Source of the DNA: Owenia fusiformis
Lineage: Eukaryota; Annelida; Polychaeta; Sabellida; Oweniidae
Assembly (NCBI GenBank): GCA_903813345.2
Contig: CAIIXF020000006.1
Location: 26,545,936-26,605,935, forward strand
Direction of reading: 5' to 3'
DNA: 60,000 bases
Both the position numbers and the translations under genes were made by a program. The notes below the pieces were generated by a model that did no database searches, was not told the origin of the DNA, and was given only the letters and a program-made list of their open reading frames with translations. Positions 1-11,424 of the stretch are shown here, in pieces. The first letter of the stretch is position 1, and every line of letters begins with the position of its first letter.

Positions 1-958
1 AAAAAACATCAATACACTTTAAAACATTTTGTTTACTTTAAGATTACACCATGTAATCCAAAAATATATTTCTCGTTTTCAAAGATAATCCATGGATTAA
101 CACCCAGGTATTTTCATTTTTCAAACTTCAGAGGGCTGGGAATCATTGATGCTCAACGCTTTTGAATATGATAAATGCTGTTTTAAATAGGTTTTACGTA
201 TGCCAATAATTTCTCAAATTATGTAAGCTGAATGCATTCCATAATCCCTAGAATATTCTCTTGGAGGAATCCAATGGTAATCCAATGGTAGTTCCAAGCA
301 GATTTGTAGATGGCAGGTAAGTAAATTCTTTAGTACTCGCCTTATTGGGTTGAGTTAGTTTATATTCAAAAATTATATATGATTCTGTAAAGATGTCAGT
401 GTGGATGCTATATAGATTGCACACATATGGTAAGCTGTATAATCCTATATTATGTAACACAAGTACAGTTTTGGTTGACATGATTGTGACTGAGTGAGAG
501 ATTAAACTCTAGTAGTTCTGCATGTTGATAATTTTTACTAATTTTGGTGATGAATAAATTATCTGATAATTATAAATTGGGCAATATTTTTGACATTTTA
601 AGTGGATATAAAGAATTATGGTAACATACACATGGACCATGCATACACATACAATTACAAATGTGAAAATATTGTCCCTTTCATTGATTATCGGTATTTA
701 TAATCATGAAAATTATTGAAAAATATCGAGACATGTCTACCTTAAAATCAGATTGGCTTACAAGTACCCTAAGCTATTTTCACATTTTTATTGCAAGAAA
801 ATCTTTTTGCAAGGGTTACAAATGTTGAAATATTGTGGTGGCTCTATTTGGCTGGAGTTTAATATTCAGACCTAGCTATAGGTATTATTACATTTATATG
901 TACACTAGTATCTTGTTGACCTATATTCAGCACTGTATTGATGAATAGGCCACTTATT

Positions 959-2444
959 CACACTACCCTACCTCGATAGCGCATGCGCGAATTTTTGGGC
1001 TTTCAATCAGGTCGCTTATGAGTATATCGACTGCTTAGTGAAAAGGTTAATACGTTTGGTGCTCGGAGTGAGTCAATATTGCTATTCGCTGAACTTCAGT
1101 GGTGCAATAGTGAAGTCCATGTTCCAAGTTATATGATAGTTGAAGAAATAATGTAAAAAATATCGTTTTAAATTTTAAAATATTTGATATGTCATAGTAC
1201 ACGGTACACAGCTGCAAAAGTTGATCAATACAGGGTACAAGGAATGTAAATTGTTCAATAGTACAGGGAGCGAGAAAGTAAGCTGATTATACAGACATAC
1301 TATGTCCCGATCTCATGTATATTTACGTTGCAAACAGTGAAAATAATACTAAAAAGGCCGCCTGTTGATGCTTTGAGGTGTCATCAATTGTTATTTAATC
1401 CAAATAAAATAAACATTATTTAGTAGATTTAGACACGGGCTTTCAGGTCGTAAATGCATTTTAGTCATTAAATTAACAAGAACGCTAGATTATACGTGTT
1501 ACTAGGGTATCAAATTGAAATAAAATAACGAAATTAAATATAAACACGTAAGTGATAAATGACTATTGGCTATCAGGATTAATGACTATCCGCTATTCAG
1601 AATAATTAAAATTGCGTGAACTACATGTAAAGAATCTTTCCATATAACCCCTTGAATGGTCTAATTCACTACCGTCCTCAAAAACCGATCATTTAAAATA
1701 GTTTGTTCAAAATACCATCATGCCACGACATTTTGTTCTTCACAATTTGCTGTAGAGGTGATATGACGTCGTATTTCTCTATTATTGTAAAAAAACTAAT
1801 ACCAGATCGATGTAGTATTATATGACGTGTTGAATGTCAGATGTTTTTTGATGGTATCTGCTCCAGTGATTTTGCATTAATCATGAAACGCTCATCACAA
1901 GACACCTCGAAACAAACATTATCCTCCTTGTGACAAGAGGAAAAATGTTTCACAATATGTTATGCCTTACGGCAAAGTAAAGATACATTTCCGGGACGAC
2001 TATTTTGCATCTTAAGATTTTAGAAAAACAATTAATTCACAAAAGTACAGTTGAATAACATACTGGAAAACGTATCCACATATAACACGATGACAAGCAG
2101 TTTAAATAACAGTTTACTGGGGTTTTGTTACATATCAATGTAACATTTTCGAAGGGAAACTTACATGCTCCCTGTACGTTGACAGATTTACTGAAATGTA
2201 TCGTGTATTGCATTAAGTTTTGCTTCACTGCGCCCACTATTATCTATCTTTGCCTATAGTGGTTTTTTGCCAACAATATTCTACAAACTGCTTGATGAAT
2301 CAATTCTATGTCTGGTAGAACACTAAAAATAAATGTAAAATGTATTTTACGTTCAGAAATATGGAATTAAACCCACGTCCTCCATTTGCAACTTAGCTGT
2401 ACCCTGTCTCCCTTTTAAACGTGGTCACGTGGTAGGGTAGTGTG
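959..2444. mobile_element. Nested non-autonomous DNA transposon, 14-bp TIRs, 5-bp TSD
   Basis: CACACTACCCTACC at 959-972 is matched by its exact reverse complement at 2431-2444. Both ends are flanked by the same pentamer TTATT (954-958 and 2445-2449), which reads as a target-site duplication. The 1,486-bp interior has no convincing ORF. It lies inside the larger inverted-repeat element and so is younger than it. The superfamily is not assigned. Confidence 0.6.
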
Positions 2445-2714
2445 TTATTAGGCCAATATTCAATCATAAAATGTACAGGGGTAGAGATGCCAAAACCAAG
2501 AAGTCTTTTTGTGTCTGTCAAAATCCATTTGCATCCTACACATCCCAACATATTATCCAAATATGTTATTAATTAATGAAACATAACAGTATAATCTTTG
2601 GATTTAGAAAGTTGTATGGGATTTCATTAGTATAAAACTTGCTTTTGAAGCATTTTTCTATAGCCATTTTGTAGGAAAAAAATGATGGAAAAAATGTATA
2701 ATCTTTTAATTTGA

Positions 2715-2824
2715 AGTATGACCTGAATCAATTGCAAACGTTATATTTGCACATCTGATGTGATATACCATTTGTGTCATACTGTGAAATTATTTAATTT
2801 GCAATCGATTCAGGTCATAGTGTA
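2715..2824. repeat. Imperfect inverted repeat (hairpin)
   Basis: A block reading TATGACCTGAATCAATTGCA near 2718 returns inverted near 2800-2822 with one or two mismatches, with a loop of about 55 bases. It could form a stem of about 25 bp. Confidence 0.5.
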
Positions 2825-3790
2825 TTTTAGGTATTTTTGTGAAAATCAATAGAAACCAATGGCCTCTATTGGAATTGATGATATCCACATGTTAAGTCAA
2901 TGGAGCCCATTCAATGGCAAGTCAATACACCCTTGCTGAATTAAATGACCTCAACCTCAGCCCATGTGGGTCCAAACTTTTTTGTGGACGGTGTTCAGTG
3001 GTTGGTGTTTATCATTTGGCAGTTGGTGTTTGGCAGTTGGTGTCTGTAACAAATGGCAGGTGTTGACATTTTGCATGTGAATGCCTTGTCTTATAATGTA
3101 GCCAACTGCAATGGATGTAAAACGGATACAGTTAACTAATACATTTCTTGGCATCAATTCAAATCATATGCTAATTTTAAATGAAAATGCTTTTTTCATG
3201 TTTTACCACTCATAAATGCCATAATATCTCGATGTCACATTCAGGAAAATATGGCTATCAACAAGTTTTGAATTCTTACAATCCTGGAAGTTGTACATGT
3301 AAGCGTACACATCTGTCAGTTCAGTTTATGTGTAAAAGTTAATCCCCTAAGCCTTAATACCTGATGCATGAAATATTATGAATGAGTTACATAATATGTA
3401 CTGTGCTATTTAGGTAAATGGTGTGCTGTTTCACCAGATTTGACTGACATCTTTAAATAACAACAATTTGATTTGATGATCAGACAGCAACAAAACATAT
3501 TAAGTGGCCAAGACAGAAGAATGTTATTATGATAGGCATTCTAGGGATTAAGGAATGCATTCAGCTTACATAATTTGAGAAATTATTGGCATACGTAAAA
3601 CCTATTTAAAACAGCATTTATCGTATTCAAAAGCGTTGAGCATCAATGATTCCCAGCCCTCTGAAGATTGAAAAATAAAAATACCTGTGTGTTAATCCAT
3701 GGATTATCTTTGAAAATGAGAAATATATTTTTGGATTACATGGTGTAATCTTAAAGTAAACAAAATGTTTTAAAGTGTATTGATGTTTTT

Positions 3791-6700
3791 TGGATGAAAA
3801 ACATAAGCGAAATTCATGAAAAAAATCCCCCGATTCATTCTACAAACAACTCGCCCTCCTTTGTACAACTGTCTGCAAATTCGTCATTTCACCTTGTTTT
3901 GATGAATGCTTTTTGATTTTACACCAACAAAAATATTACCGCAATGTAAGATGCATAAAGGGTAGGGAGAGCTGAAATATTGAACGTAAGTGACATCTTA
4001 GATTATATGTAGTTATTGATTGCGCATGCGTTATAATAATATGACCCAATCAAATCAGTGGATTTAATGCACATGCGCAAAAACTGCAGAAAGACAGATT
4101 CCATAGATTCTTGGAAATGTGAAAGTATATACTTAGTTGATTTTACTCGACAACTCAATGGGTGTACATATATGAATAATTAGAAAAGTAGCATTTTTTG
4201 CTGACCATATTCATGGAGTCATCGCACATGCACATGAGTCATGTGACATGACACACTGGCAGTGGTGTAAATTATGATGCGAATTATTCATGTTTCGCTA
4301 TTGACTACTTCCAAATGAAAAACATATATCATAAAAATAAAACAATTAATTTAGGTATTTAAACATTTGAGTTGCGTTACATTACAATATAAAAATTTGG
4401 TAGATTAAATATTGAATTAAATTATTTCAAAAATAAATAAGCAGTCAAGCCAAGTAAGTAAGGCAACATTCGAAAATAAAAATCTCAAAAATCGTACATC
4501 TTTGATTTCCAAAATTATTTGTGAGGTGGTTATTTAGATGATAATACACATTTTAAGGCACTAATTTTGAATACATCTCGAATCAATTCTTAACAAAGCG
4601 TTCTCGAAATGAGTATTCGAAATGTTTGAGTTCGGGGTGATAAAAGTACGTTAAGATGTACCACTCCTTAACAAACTCCTTCAGGAACAAGATATAGAAT
4701 CAAATGCATATTCTTCCTATTTATTCCCTGACACATGCCAATGAATGTTGCATAAGTAAATATCTCCGTTTTAAAATTTTTTGAAAACGTTGTTCTCTAC
4801 AGGTGCCATTTTTTATAATTGAAAAACAAAATTGAACAATTTGCATTTCTAAATTGATAAGTTTCTTGGAATACAACATAACTGTAAACGATTTAAGTCA
4901 TTAATAACATTTCCCTTAGTGAACCCATGCTGAATAGACAGTAACTGGGTCAATGTTTTGTGTTCAACCTTGTTTTCATGACTTTTAAACATGAGTCGAC
5001 GATTATGTAGGAAATTTCATTTTCAAATGTAAGCGTGTCAACTCCTGTTTTTGCACAATATTTAGCCCTTTATAATGATAGATCGCCAAAATATTCATGT
5101 ACCTCTCAATTAGGCGATATGTTTTTCAATTTATAGATGTAAACTATAAACTCAAACAAAAATTCAAACCAACCGCTCTATTATTTTGATTACACAAGAC
5201 GAAATTTCCACTCCCGGGGAGCACTTTGGTATCACTTTGAAGGAGGATTCTTGAAAAATCGTTCGAATTTTCACAAAAGGTTTCACGCAATTTTATTGCT
5301 TTGTTTAAGCCTCGACTTATATCATACTCAAATCCGATACCATAATTATGAATCAAAATGAAACATTAAATTTACCAGGTTAAATAATAAACCGCTTCGA
5401 GAATTGATGATTTGAGTTAATTGTGGATATTTATATAAATGTAAGTTGGCATGTATTCGACAGTTAATGTACACACATGATGTATACATCAACGTGTGAC
5501 TTAAATATCAATTCGTGACTATCACATTTGGCTTCCAAAAATTAAGTTGGAAATTACAGTGGTAGGAGATTAACGAAAACGTCAAGCACATCCAAATATC
5601 CGTACGACGTCAAGTATTAACAATACACTTTTCGTGCATCTCGAACATGGCAAGGTTCTGTTATCCAGCAATGTGCATTTCGAAAGAAAAAATTTACAAA
5701 TATCAACAAATTTCATTGAGTAGGATATTACATTCGAAATCACAACTTTCAAATTATTTTTTTTAACCGAGAATTGTAAGAACTTGAAACATGCTGTGAG
5801 TTTTTCAAACGGCATATCCTCATTTACGTTCTTTGACAAGGATGAATCCATTTGAAAACATGGATTTTCTTCATTATTCTTCAAAACTACCCTTGAAACA
5901 TAAGTATGTAGGATATTACAGTGTAAATTGACACGCATTTGTTTGCTCGATATCCTGAACAAATAAATGCAGTACCGTCTTGCAATATTTGAAAACCGAA
6001 AGTTCATTCTGTATGTAAACAAGAAAAAATACATTTATGGTTGGTTCATAATGAAAAATGACGAATAACATATATCTTTTGAAGTAGGGGTATACAGGGA
6101 CACAGTGGAAAATCAGAAATTTAGGTCATATCCCAAAGATTGCTTCACCAATATGTAACAGAACATCAAAATTATCATTTACACGTTTGCTGATAGGTTT
6201 ATTGAAAATAATTAACCAGAGGTTTACTTCAATTGTGGCACCATTCTTAGTAAATATTGATGAACATACGAATATCGAATATTGACTAAGTTACTTGTCT
6301 TGACCGAAGGTATTGTACGAACCTCAAACAGGTCAAAGTAATAAAATAATTAAGCATGATTCTAATTGCTCTAAATGTGCAACAAACCTTTTTCCATTTC
6401 CTTCTAAATAAGTTCCTTCTCGCCCTGCCCTAAATTCCGCTTTGAAAAGAACTTTCAGTGATTATACATCAATATCATTTCGAGTCAATCAATAACTGAC
6501 AACAACAAAAACGAAACAGACTACTGATAATTTAGAAGTTATAAGTGTTGACCAAAAAGATCATGACCCGTTCATGTACCTCATATTATTAATTATGTAT
6601 CCCGATGGGACGACACATTCAAGAAATGTTTGTTTTTTATTTACATTGAACCCAGGGGGCATTAACCCCAAAGTTCAAAGATGACCTACGCTTATAATGT

Positions 6701-9284
6701 AAACATGTATTGAGATGACCTACTTCTCTGATTGGTCAAAATCGACGAACAAAAATGGCGGCCTCAAAACGTTTTCGAAATACGCTTCGAATAATATTAT
6801 GTTCATTTCTGGCGTGTCAACCAATATCATAGGTTTTTATTTCATATCTAGATAAAGAAAAGTGTACTCGAAATATACCTACATCAATTAAAACACCACA
6901 TCGAAGCCGGTATTTGGAAACTAGCCGCTGAAAATTCGAACAAACGAAGGTGGTAAGCAAGAGACGTGATGTCTGTTATCTCTTAGGTCAGGGGCTTTAC
7001 CTGCTCTTGATTGAACCTGAAGATTAAGGCACAACTTTGACTTGATTGGTTGTGATCCACTTGGCCTCGTGTCTGGACACCCAGATGTCAAAACTGAGAT
7101 AAGACACCGTTTAGAATTAAAAAAGCTGACACAAATTCTCCTGAAACTCGAGCACTGCTCCAAACAATGTATCAAGCAAAATATAATTTAGAAAATACAA
7201 TGCCGAAAAGCACAACCAGTACGATGTGCAAGTAAACAAACCCCATTATCCCGAACACTGGTAGACATACAAAGAAATAGTACCAAGATGACCTGTATTT
7301 GCCCCTGATCTTTGAAGTATAATCTCTTTGGAATTTCACATGGAGTGATAACATTAAAATAATACAATTGGAATATTGCGATTATTTTAAATGCATTGCT
7401 AAATAATCATACATCAGATTATTACGAAACATATATTGCTAATATCAAGTAGTTTGACGGTTAAAAATAATAATGTATTAATGAAGACCCCACAAAACGA
7501 AACTACTTAATTTAGAAGTGGAATTATATATAGCCTTTGTTTTCAGTTCGAGACCGTGTCTTAATTTTGGCAATATTTCATAAATTATGTCATCTAAAGG
7601 CACAAGTAAAACGTTCATACTCTTTATTTCGAAACAACACTTTTGAAAATGAATTTCGAAAACGCGGCAATCACTTATCAATCTTCAGGGGTTTCTGAAA
7701 AGGTAAACGGCAAAGTGATCTATTTTAAAATATACAGAATACAGGATGGCATTCGAAGCAACAATTTTACATTGTCAAATCTCAAATTAAATTACACGAT
7801 TGACATATTACTTAATCTGTTGGAGTAACACTAACACATCAATACATGGGGTAGGGAGTTCGATATTTTGAGTTCATTTTCAGATATGGAATATTAACGA
7901 TCATTTTAAGATAAGTAAAATGACGAATCAGCATTCAGGAACTGATTCAGCATCAAGAAAAAATGTTTGGGAAAATGTGCATGTACAGGAAAAATATTCA
8001 GAGATATTATTTGTTGTAAGGAAGATCAATGCGAATGGTGCTTACAGAGTGATAGGTCATTAAAAAAGATGAACTACTTTGCTAATCTTCCTAGCTAAAA
8101 AGTCCATCTGATCTTTCTCATTGGGCACAATACATTCCCAAATAATTCATTTTTTATCAGAATATAAAAATTCACTTCAAATCAAAGGTCATATTTTCAG
8201 CTTGAAAACAGAAAATGTAAGCAATGCAATAATCAGGAAGAATTACTAGATGTTGAATTGAGTTACTTGAGTCTCTAGTCAACAAACTTGAATATAGCGA
8301 AATCCTTAAAAGAAGCTAAATCTTCATAACCTTACTGATTCAAAAGCATAGAATCTGTACGACAAATATGTCAAATAATTCGCTTTTTGTTGGAAAAGTG
8401 GGTCGTATATAAGCTTGAAATAGGGAGGCGGTACTTTGCAAAATATTAACACATGTGGTATTCACTATTCAGTGAATGTTGTTAGAAGAAAACACATTCC
8501 TAAGTATATAGGCTAAGGGGCTTGGTTAGTGATCATCAATCACACAAATCACACACCTCCATAATAATGAGATAATTGTGATGTTATTCTTAAGTACTTG
8601 CTTTAATCTTTAACGATTAATGTTTACGATAATCTATAAACATGGGCACGACAGCCAGATTTCTCAGTAGACTACACTTCAAAATTAAATACGGTAGGTC
8701 AATTAACAACGTCTAAAACGTTATGTTCGTTAAAATCGCACAATTGCATTCAACAGGAAACTACAAATATTTTGTCACCAGTGGCAAATTATTTTTTACT
8801 GCTCAAAATGATTCCCCCCCCCCATTTAAGTTTTTTCTCTGAAACTTCATAGGCATCAGGTAGGATCTTCAAATTCTCAGTACCTGGAGCTACAGATATA
8901 ACACACATATTCTGAGAAAATCAGCTAAATTGTACATAGGTAACTATTTCTACCATTGTAAAATCTTTAGAATAAAATTACGCAGTCTTGCATCATCATA
9001 GGTGTTAAAGTTATTCCACCATATTCGTAGATAATTGAATGAAGTATTTTCGAATGTTGCAAAAAATCTTTCTTATTCATAAAGGAGAACGACGCAATTA
9101 TTGAACATAAAAATCTAAGAACATTTCGAATGCATAAAGAAATTACACCGTACCACAACTATAGACCCTTTCGACATCAATTTTTTTATAATTTATTTTT
9201 ATTTAACAGTAATATTATATACATTTAATACAATATTCTAACAGCTTGATATCCTTTTGGATATATATAGCATCAAATTACAAT
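3791..9284. other. AT-rich stretch with no recognised gene
   Basis: No ORF here resembles a known family or carries a splice pattern I can support. The longest, 150 codons on the minus strand at 5582-6034, has no recognisable motif. A short inverted GCGCATGCG-type pair lies near 4019-4081 and a run of ten C at 8814-8823. Nothing else stands out. Confidence 0.4.
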
Positions 9285-9296
9285 AGTTTGTTATGA

Positions 9297-10007
9297 CCAT
9301 CGCAGAGACCTCAGGGACCGCTTCGACTTTAAACTACCTTTAAACTACCAAGGGCACGTGGCACTATATTGTCGAGATCTTGTGTATTTAAGTGTATAAC
9401 AGAATGGAACAACATTTCTGCTGAAACAAAACAATCTGAAAGCATTGATATTTTTAAATCAAAAATTAGAAGTCTCGCCTCTAAGAATAATATTATATCA
9501 ACCATTTCTCTGAAAATTACCAGAAAGCAAGAAATGTTTTTAAATAGATTAAGATGTGATCTGCTTTTAAACTCACAACTCCACTCACATAATTTTAACA
9601 CCCATCCTACTCCTATCTGTGCCTGTGGAAAAGAGTCAGAAACACTAAGACACTTTCTATTTAGATGTGATCTCACTAAAACATTCGACATCAATCAGTT
9701 AATAGAAATACTGTCCAAAGATTACCCTTTACTTCATTTTAAAGACATGAATCAAACCTGTAAGATAAATACTTTCCTATATGGCTCCAAATATTATCCC
9801 CCCGAAACTAACTTTTCCTTGTTACTGCTTAGCTGTAAATATCTTGAGATGGCTGTCAGAGACCGATAGAAGCTAACATTTCTGGGAATGACACACATAG
9901 GAAGTTAATTAATGCTTAATTTGCCTATTGATATCATGTAAAAATTTGGCTATTAATGTCTAAATGGACACAGCCAAGGAAAAATTGCTTAAATAATAAA
10001 AAAAAAA
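9297..10007 (+). mobile_element. 5'-truncated non-LTR retrotransposon (LINE) 3' end
   Basis: A 12-bp direct repeat, AGTTTGTTATGA, flanks this block (9285-9296 and 10008-10019), and the block ends in an A-rich tail (AAATAATAAAAAAAA), the usual outcome of target-primed reverse transcription. The sense strand encodes the C-terminal part of a LINE ORF2 in the frame starting near 9369 and ending at 9869. It includes a WNNIS...FKSKIRS segment and a Cys/His motif CxCGxxxETxxHFxxxxC, typical of Jockey/CR1-like ORF2 C-termini. The reverse transcriptase and endonuclease domains are missing. It is a dead copy; the clade is not certain. Confidence 0.75.
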
Positions 10008-10122
10008 AGTTTGTTATGAAATAATGGCTTTTATCCCATGGTTACAAGGATATAGATCGAATATCACGTGAAGATATAATTGATATGTGGATGAAGATAT
10101 CATATTTTAGCAAACAATTCCC

Positions 10123-10253
10123 AAACCATCGAATATCACTTTTGAAACCATCGAATATCACTTTTGAAACCATCGAATATCACTTTTTGAAAGGTGATAT
10201 TCGATGGTTTTAAAAGTGATATTCGATGGTTTCAAAAGTGATATTCGATGGTT
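10123..10253. repeat. Palindrome built from three direct plus three inverted 22-bp repeats
   Basis: Three head-to-tail copies of a 22-bp unit starting AAACCATCGAATATCACTTT (at 10123, 10145 and 10167) are followed at once by three copies in reverse orientation. The centre is near 10190, with almost no spacer. The whole block can fold into a stem of about 60 bp. Confidence 0.85.
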
Positions 10254-10471
10254 TTGATTTTTTAATTTTTTTATTATTAATTCAGCAAAACGATTCTTTA
10301 TATGTTTTTCATTTATTTGGATCTAGTTTTTACGGCGTTTGCACACCCTGTTACGTCACGTTTATGACGTTCGTTGAATTATTGCAATCAAAATGTTGAA
10401 ATAAATAAATCTTGTTGAAATTTATCTGACTATTCAATGTTCGCTGGATAATAATTCCCCCTGGGATAAAC

Positions 10472-10613
10472 GGACAATCCTATGTTTTTTCAAAAATATC
10501 ACTTATATCCACTCATGGATATCAGTATCTTCACTCACTCGCTGCGCTCACTCGCGAAGATATCAATATCCACTCATGGATATAAGTGATATTTTTTCAA
10601 AGCCATAGGATAT
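10472..10613. repeat. Hairpin with CTCGCTGCGCTCACTCG core
   Basis: The arms read AAATATCACTTATATCC near 10494 and GGATATAAGTGATATTTT near 10578-10595. The central part carries GATATCAG...GAAGATATC around a CTCGCTGCGCTCACTCG loop. Similar hairpins sit in the adjacent repeat units, so this is probably the end of a MITE-like family. Confidence 0.5.
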
Positions 10614-11424
10614 TCCTATATTATTCCATAGTTAGCATGATATTCATTGGATAACATGTGAAAATAAAAACGGTATTTTTGTAATCAGTGGTAAAATATG
10701 ATATTTTTGAAAAATTTTCACTTAACCATAGCATACGGTTTTTTAGCCATGACATACGACGTCGTATGCGATGGTTAATGGATTTTTGCTACTTCAGACT
10801 CAAAACGAGGCTAAGTGTCAACATCGCCGGATCGTTTGGAAAATTGGAATTAAATGACTTAATTTCCGACAATTCTGATGATGACTTTAACTATGGAATA
10901 AAAAGAACATCATATGATTTACTCGTGATATGATTTTAATCCACTCATGGATATTGATATCTGCACTCTCTCGCTACGCTCGCTCGTGCAGATATCATAT
11001 CCATTCGTGGATAAAAATCATATCACTCATAAATCATAGGATATCCTCTATTTATTCCATAGTTAGCATGATATTCATCGGATAACATGTGAAAACAAAA
11101 ACAGCATTTTTGTAATCAGTGGTAAAATATGATATTTTTGACAAATTTTCACTTAACCATAGCATACGGTTTTTAGCCATGCATATGGACATACGGCGCC
11201 GTATGCGATGGTTTATGGATTTTTGCTACTTCAGACTCAAAACGAGGCTAAGTGTCAACATCACCGGATCGTTTGGAAAATTCGAAATCACTTAATTTCC
11301 AACGATTCTGATGATGACTTTAATTATGGAATAATACTCCATAGCTACGCTCGCTCGTGCAGATATCATATCCATTCGTGGATAAAAAATCATATCACTC
11401 ATAAATCATAGGATATCCTCTATG
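10604..11424. repeat. Two diverged tandem units of about 430 and 372 bp
   Basis: Unit 1 (10604-11034) and unit 2 (11035-11406) share CATAGGATAT...TTCCATAGTTAGCATGATATTCAT and the block with TTTTTGCTACTTCAGACTCA. A third start (CATAGGATAT at 11407) breaks off after about 18 bases. Unit 2 lacks about 60 bases near its end. Each unit contains a GATATCTGCAC/GTGCAGATATC-type hairpin. The short reading frames shared by the units (10688-10933, 11208-11411) are shifted relative to each other, so the repeat does not look protein-coding. Confidence 0.6.

Larger units (their letters stand above)
1..3790. mobile_element. Large inverted-repeat element, 250-bp arms, no transposase seen
   Basis: The first ~254 bases reappear as their reverse complement at about 3538-3789 with few mismatches (compare the block around ATCCATGGATTA at 88-99 and near 3696). 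The arms enclose about 3.3 kb with no ORF resembling a transposase. The outer end of the left arm coincides with the window edge, so the true boundary and any target-site duplication on that side cannot be seen. It is probably a non-autonomous DNA transposon or foldback element that has taken a nested insertion at 959-2444. Confidence 0.6.

Noticed and set aside
5582-6034. 150-codon minus-strand ORF
   Set aside because: No recognisable domain, no splice or promoter context, and AT-rich composition like the flanks; probably chance.
9329-9694. 121-codon minus-strand ORF
   Set aside because: It is antisense to the LINE ORF2 fragment.
10688-11411. Similar short ORFs (NDLISDNSDDDFNYGI and related) in two tandem units
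   Set aside because: The two units read the shared DNA in shifted frames, so the frame is not conserved; treated as repeat DNA.
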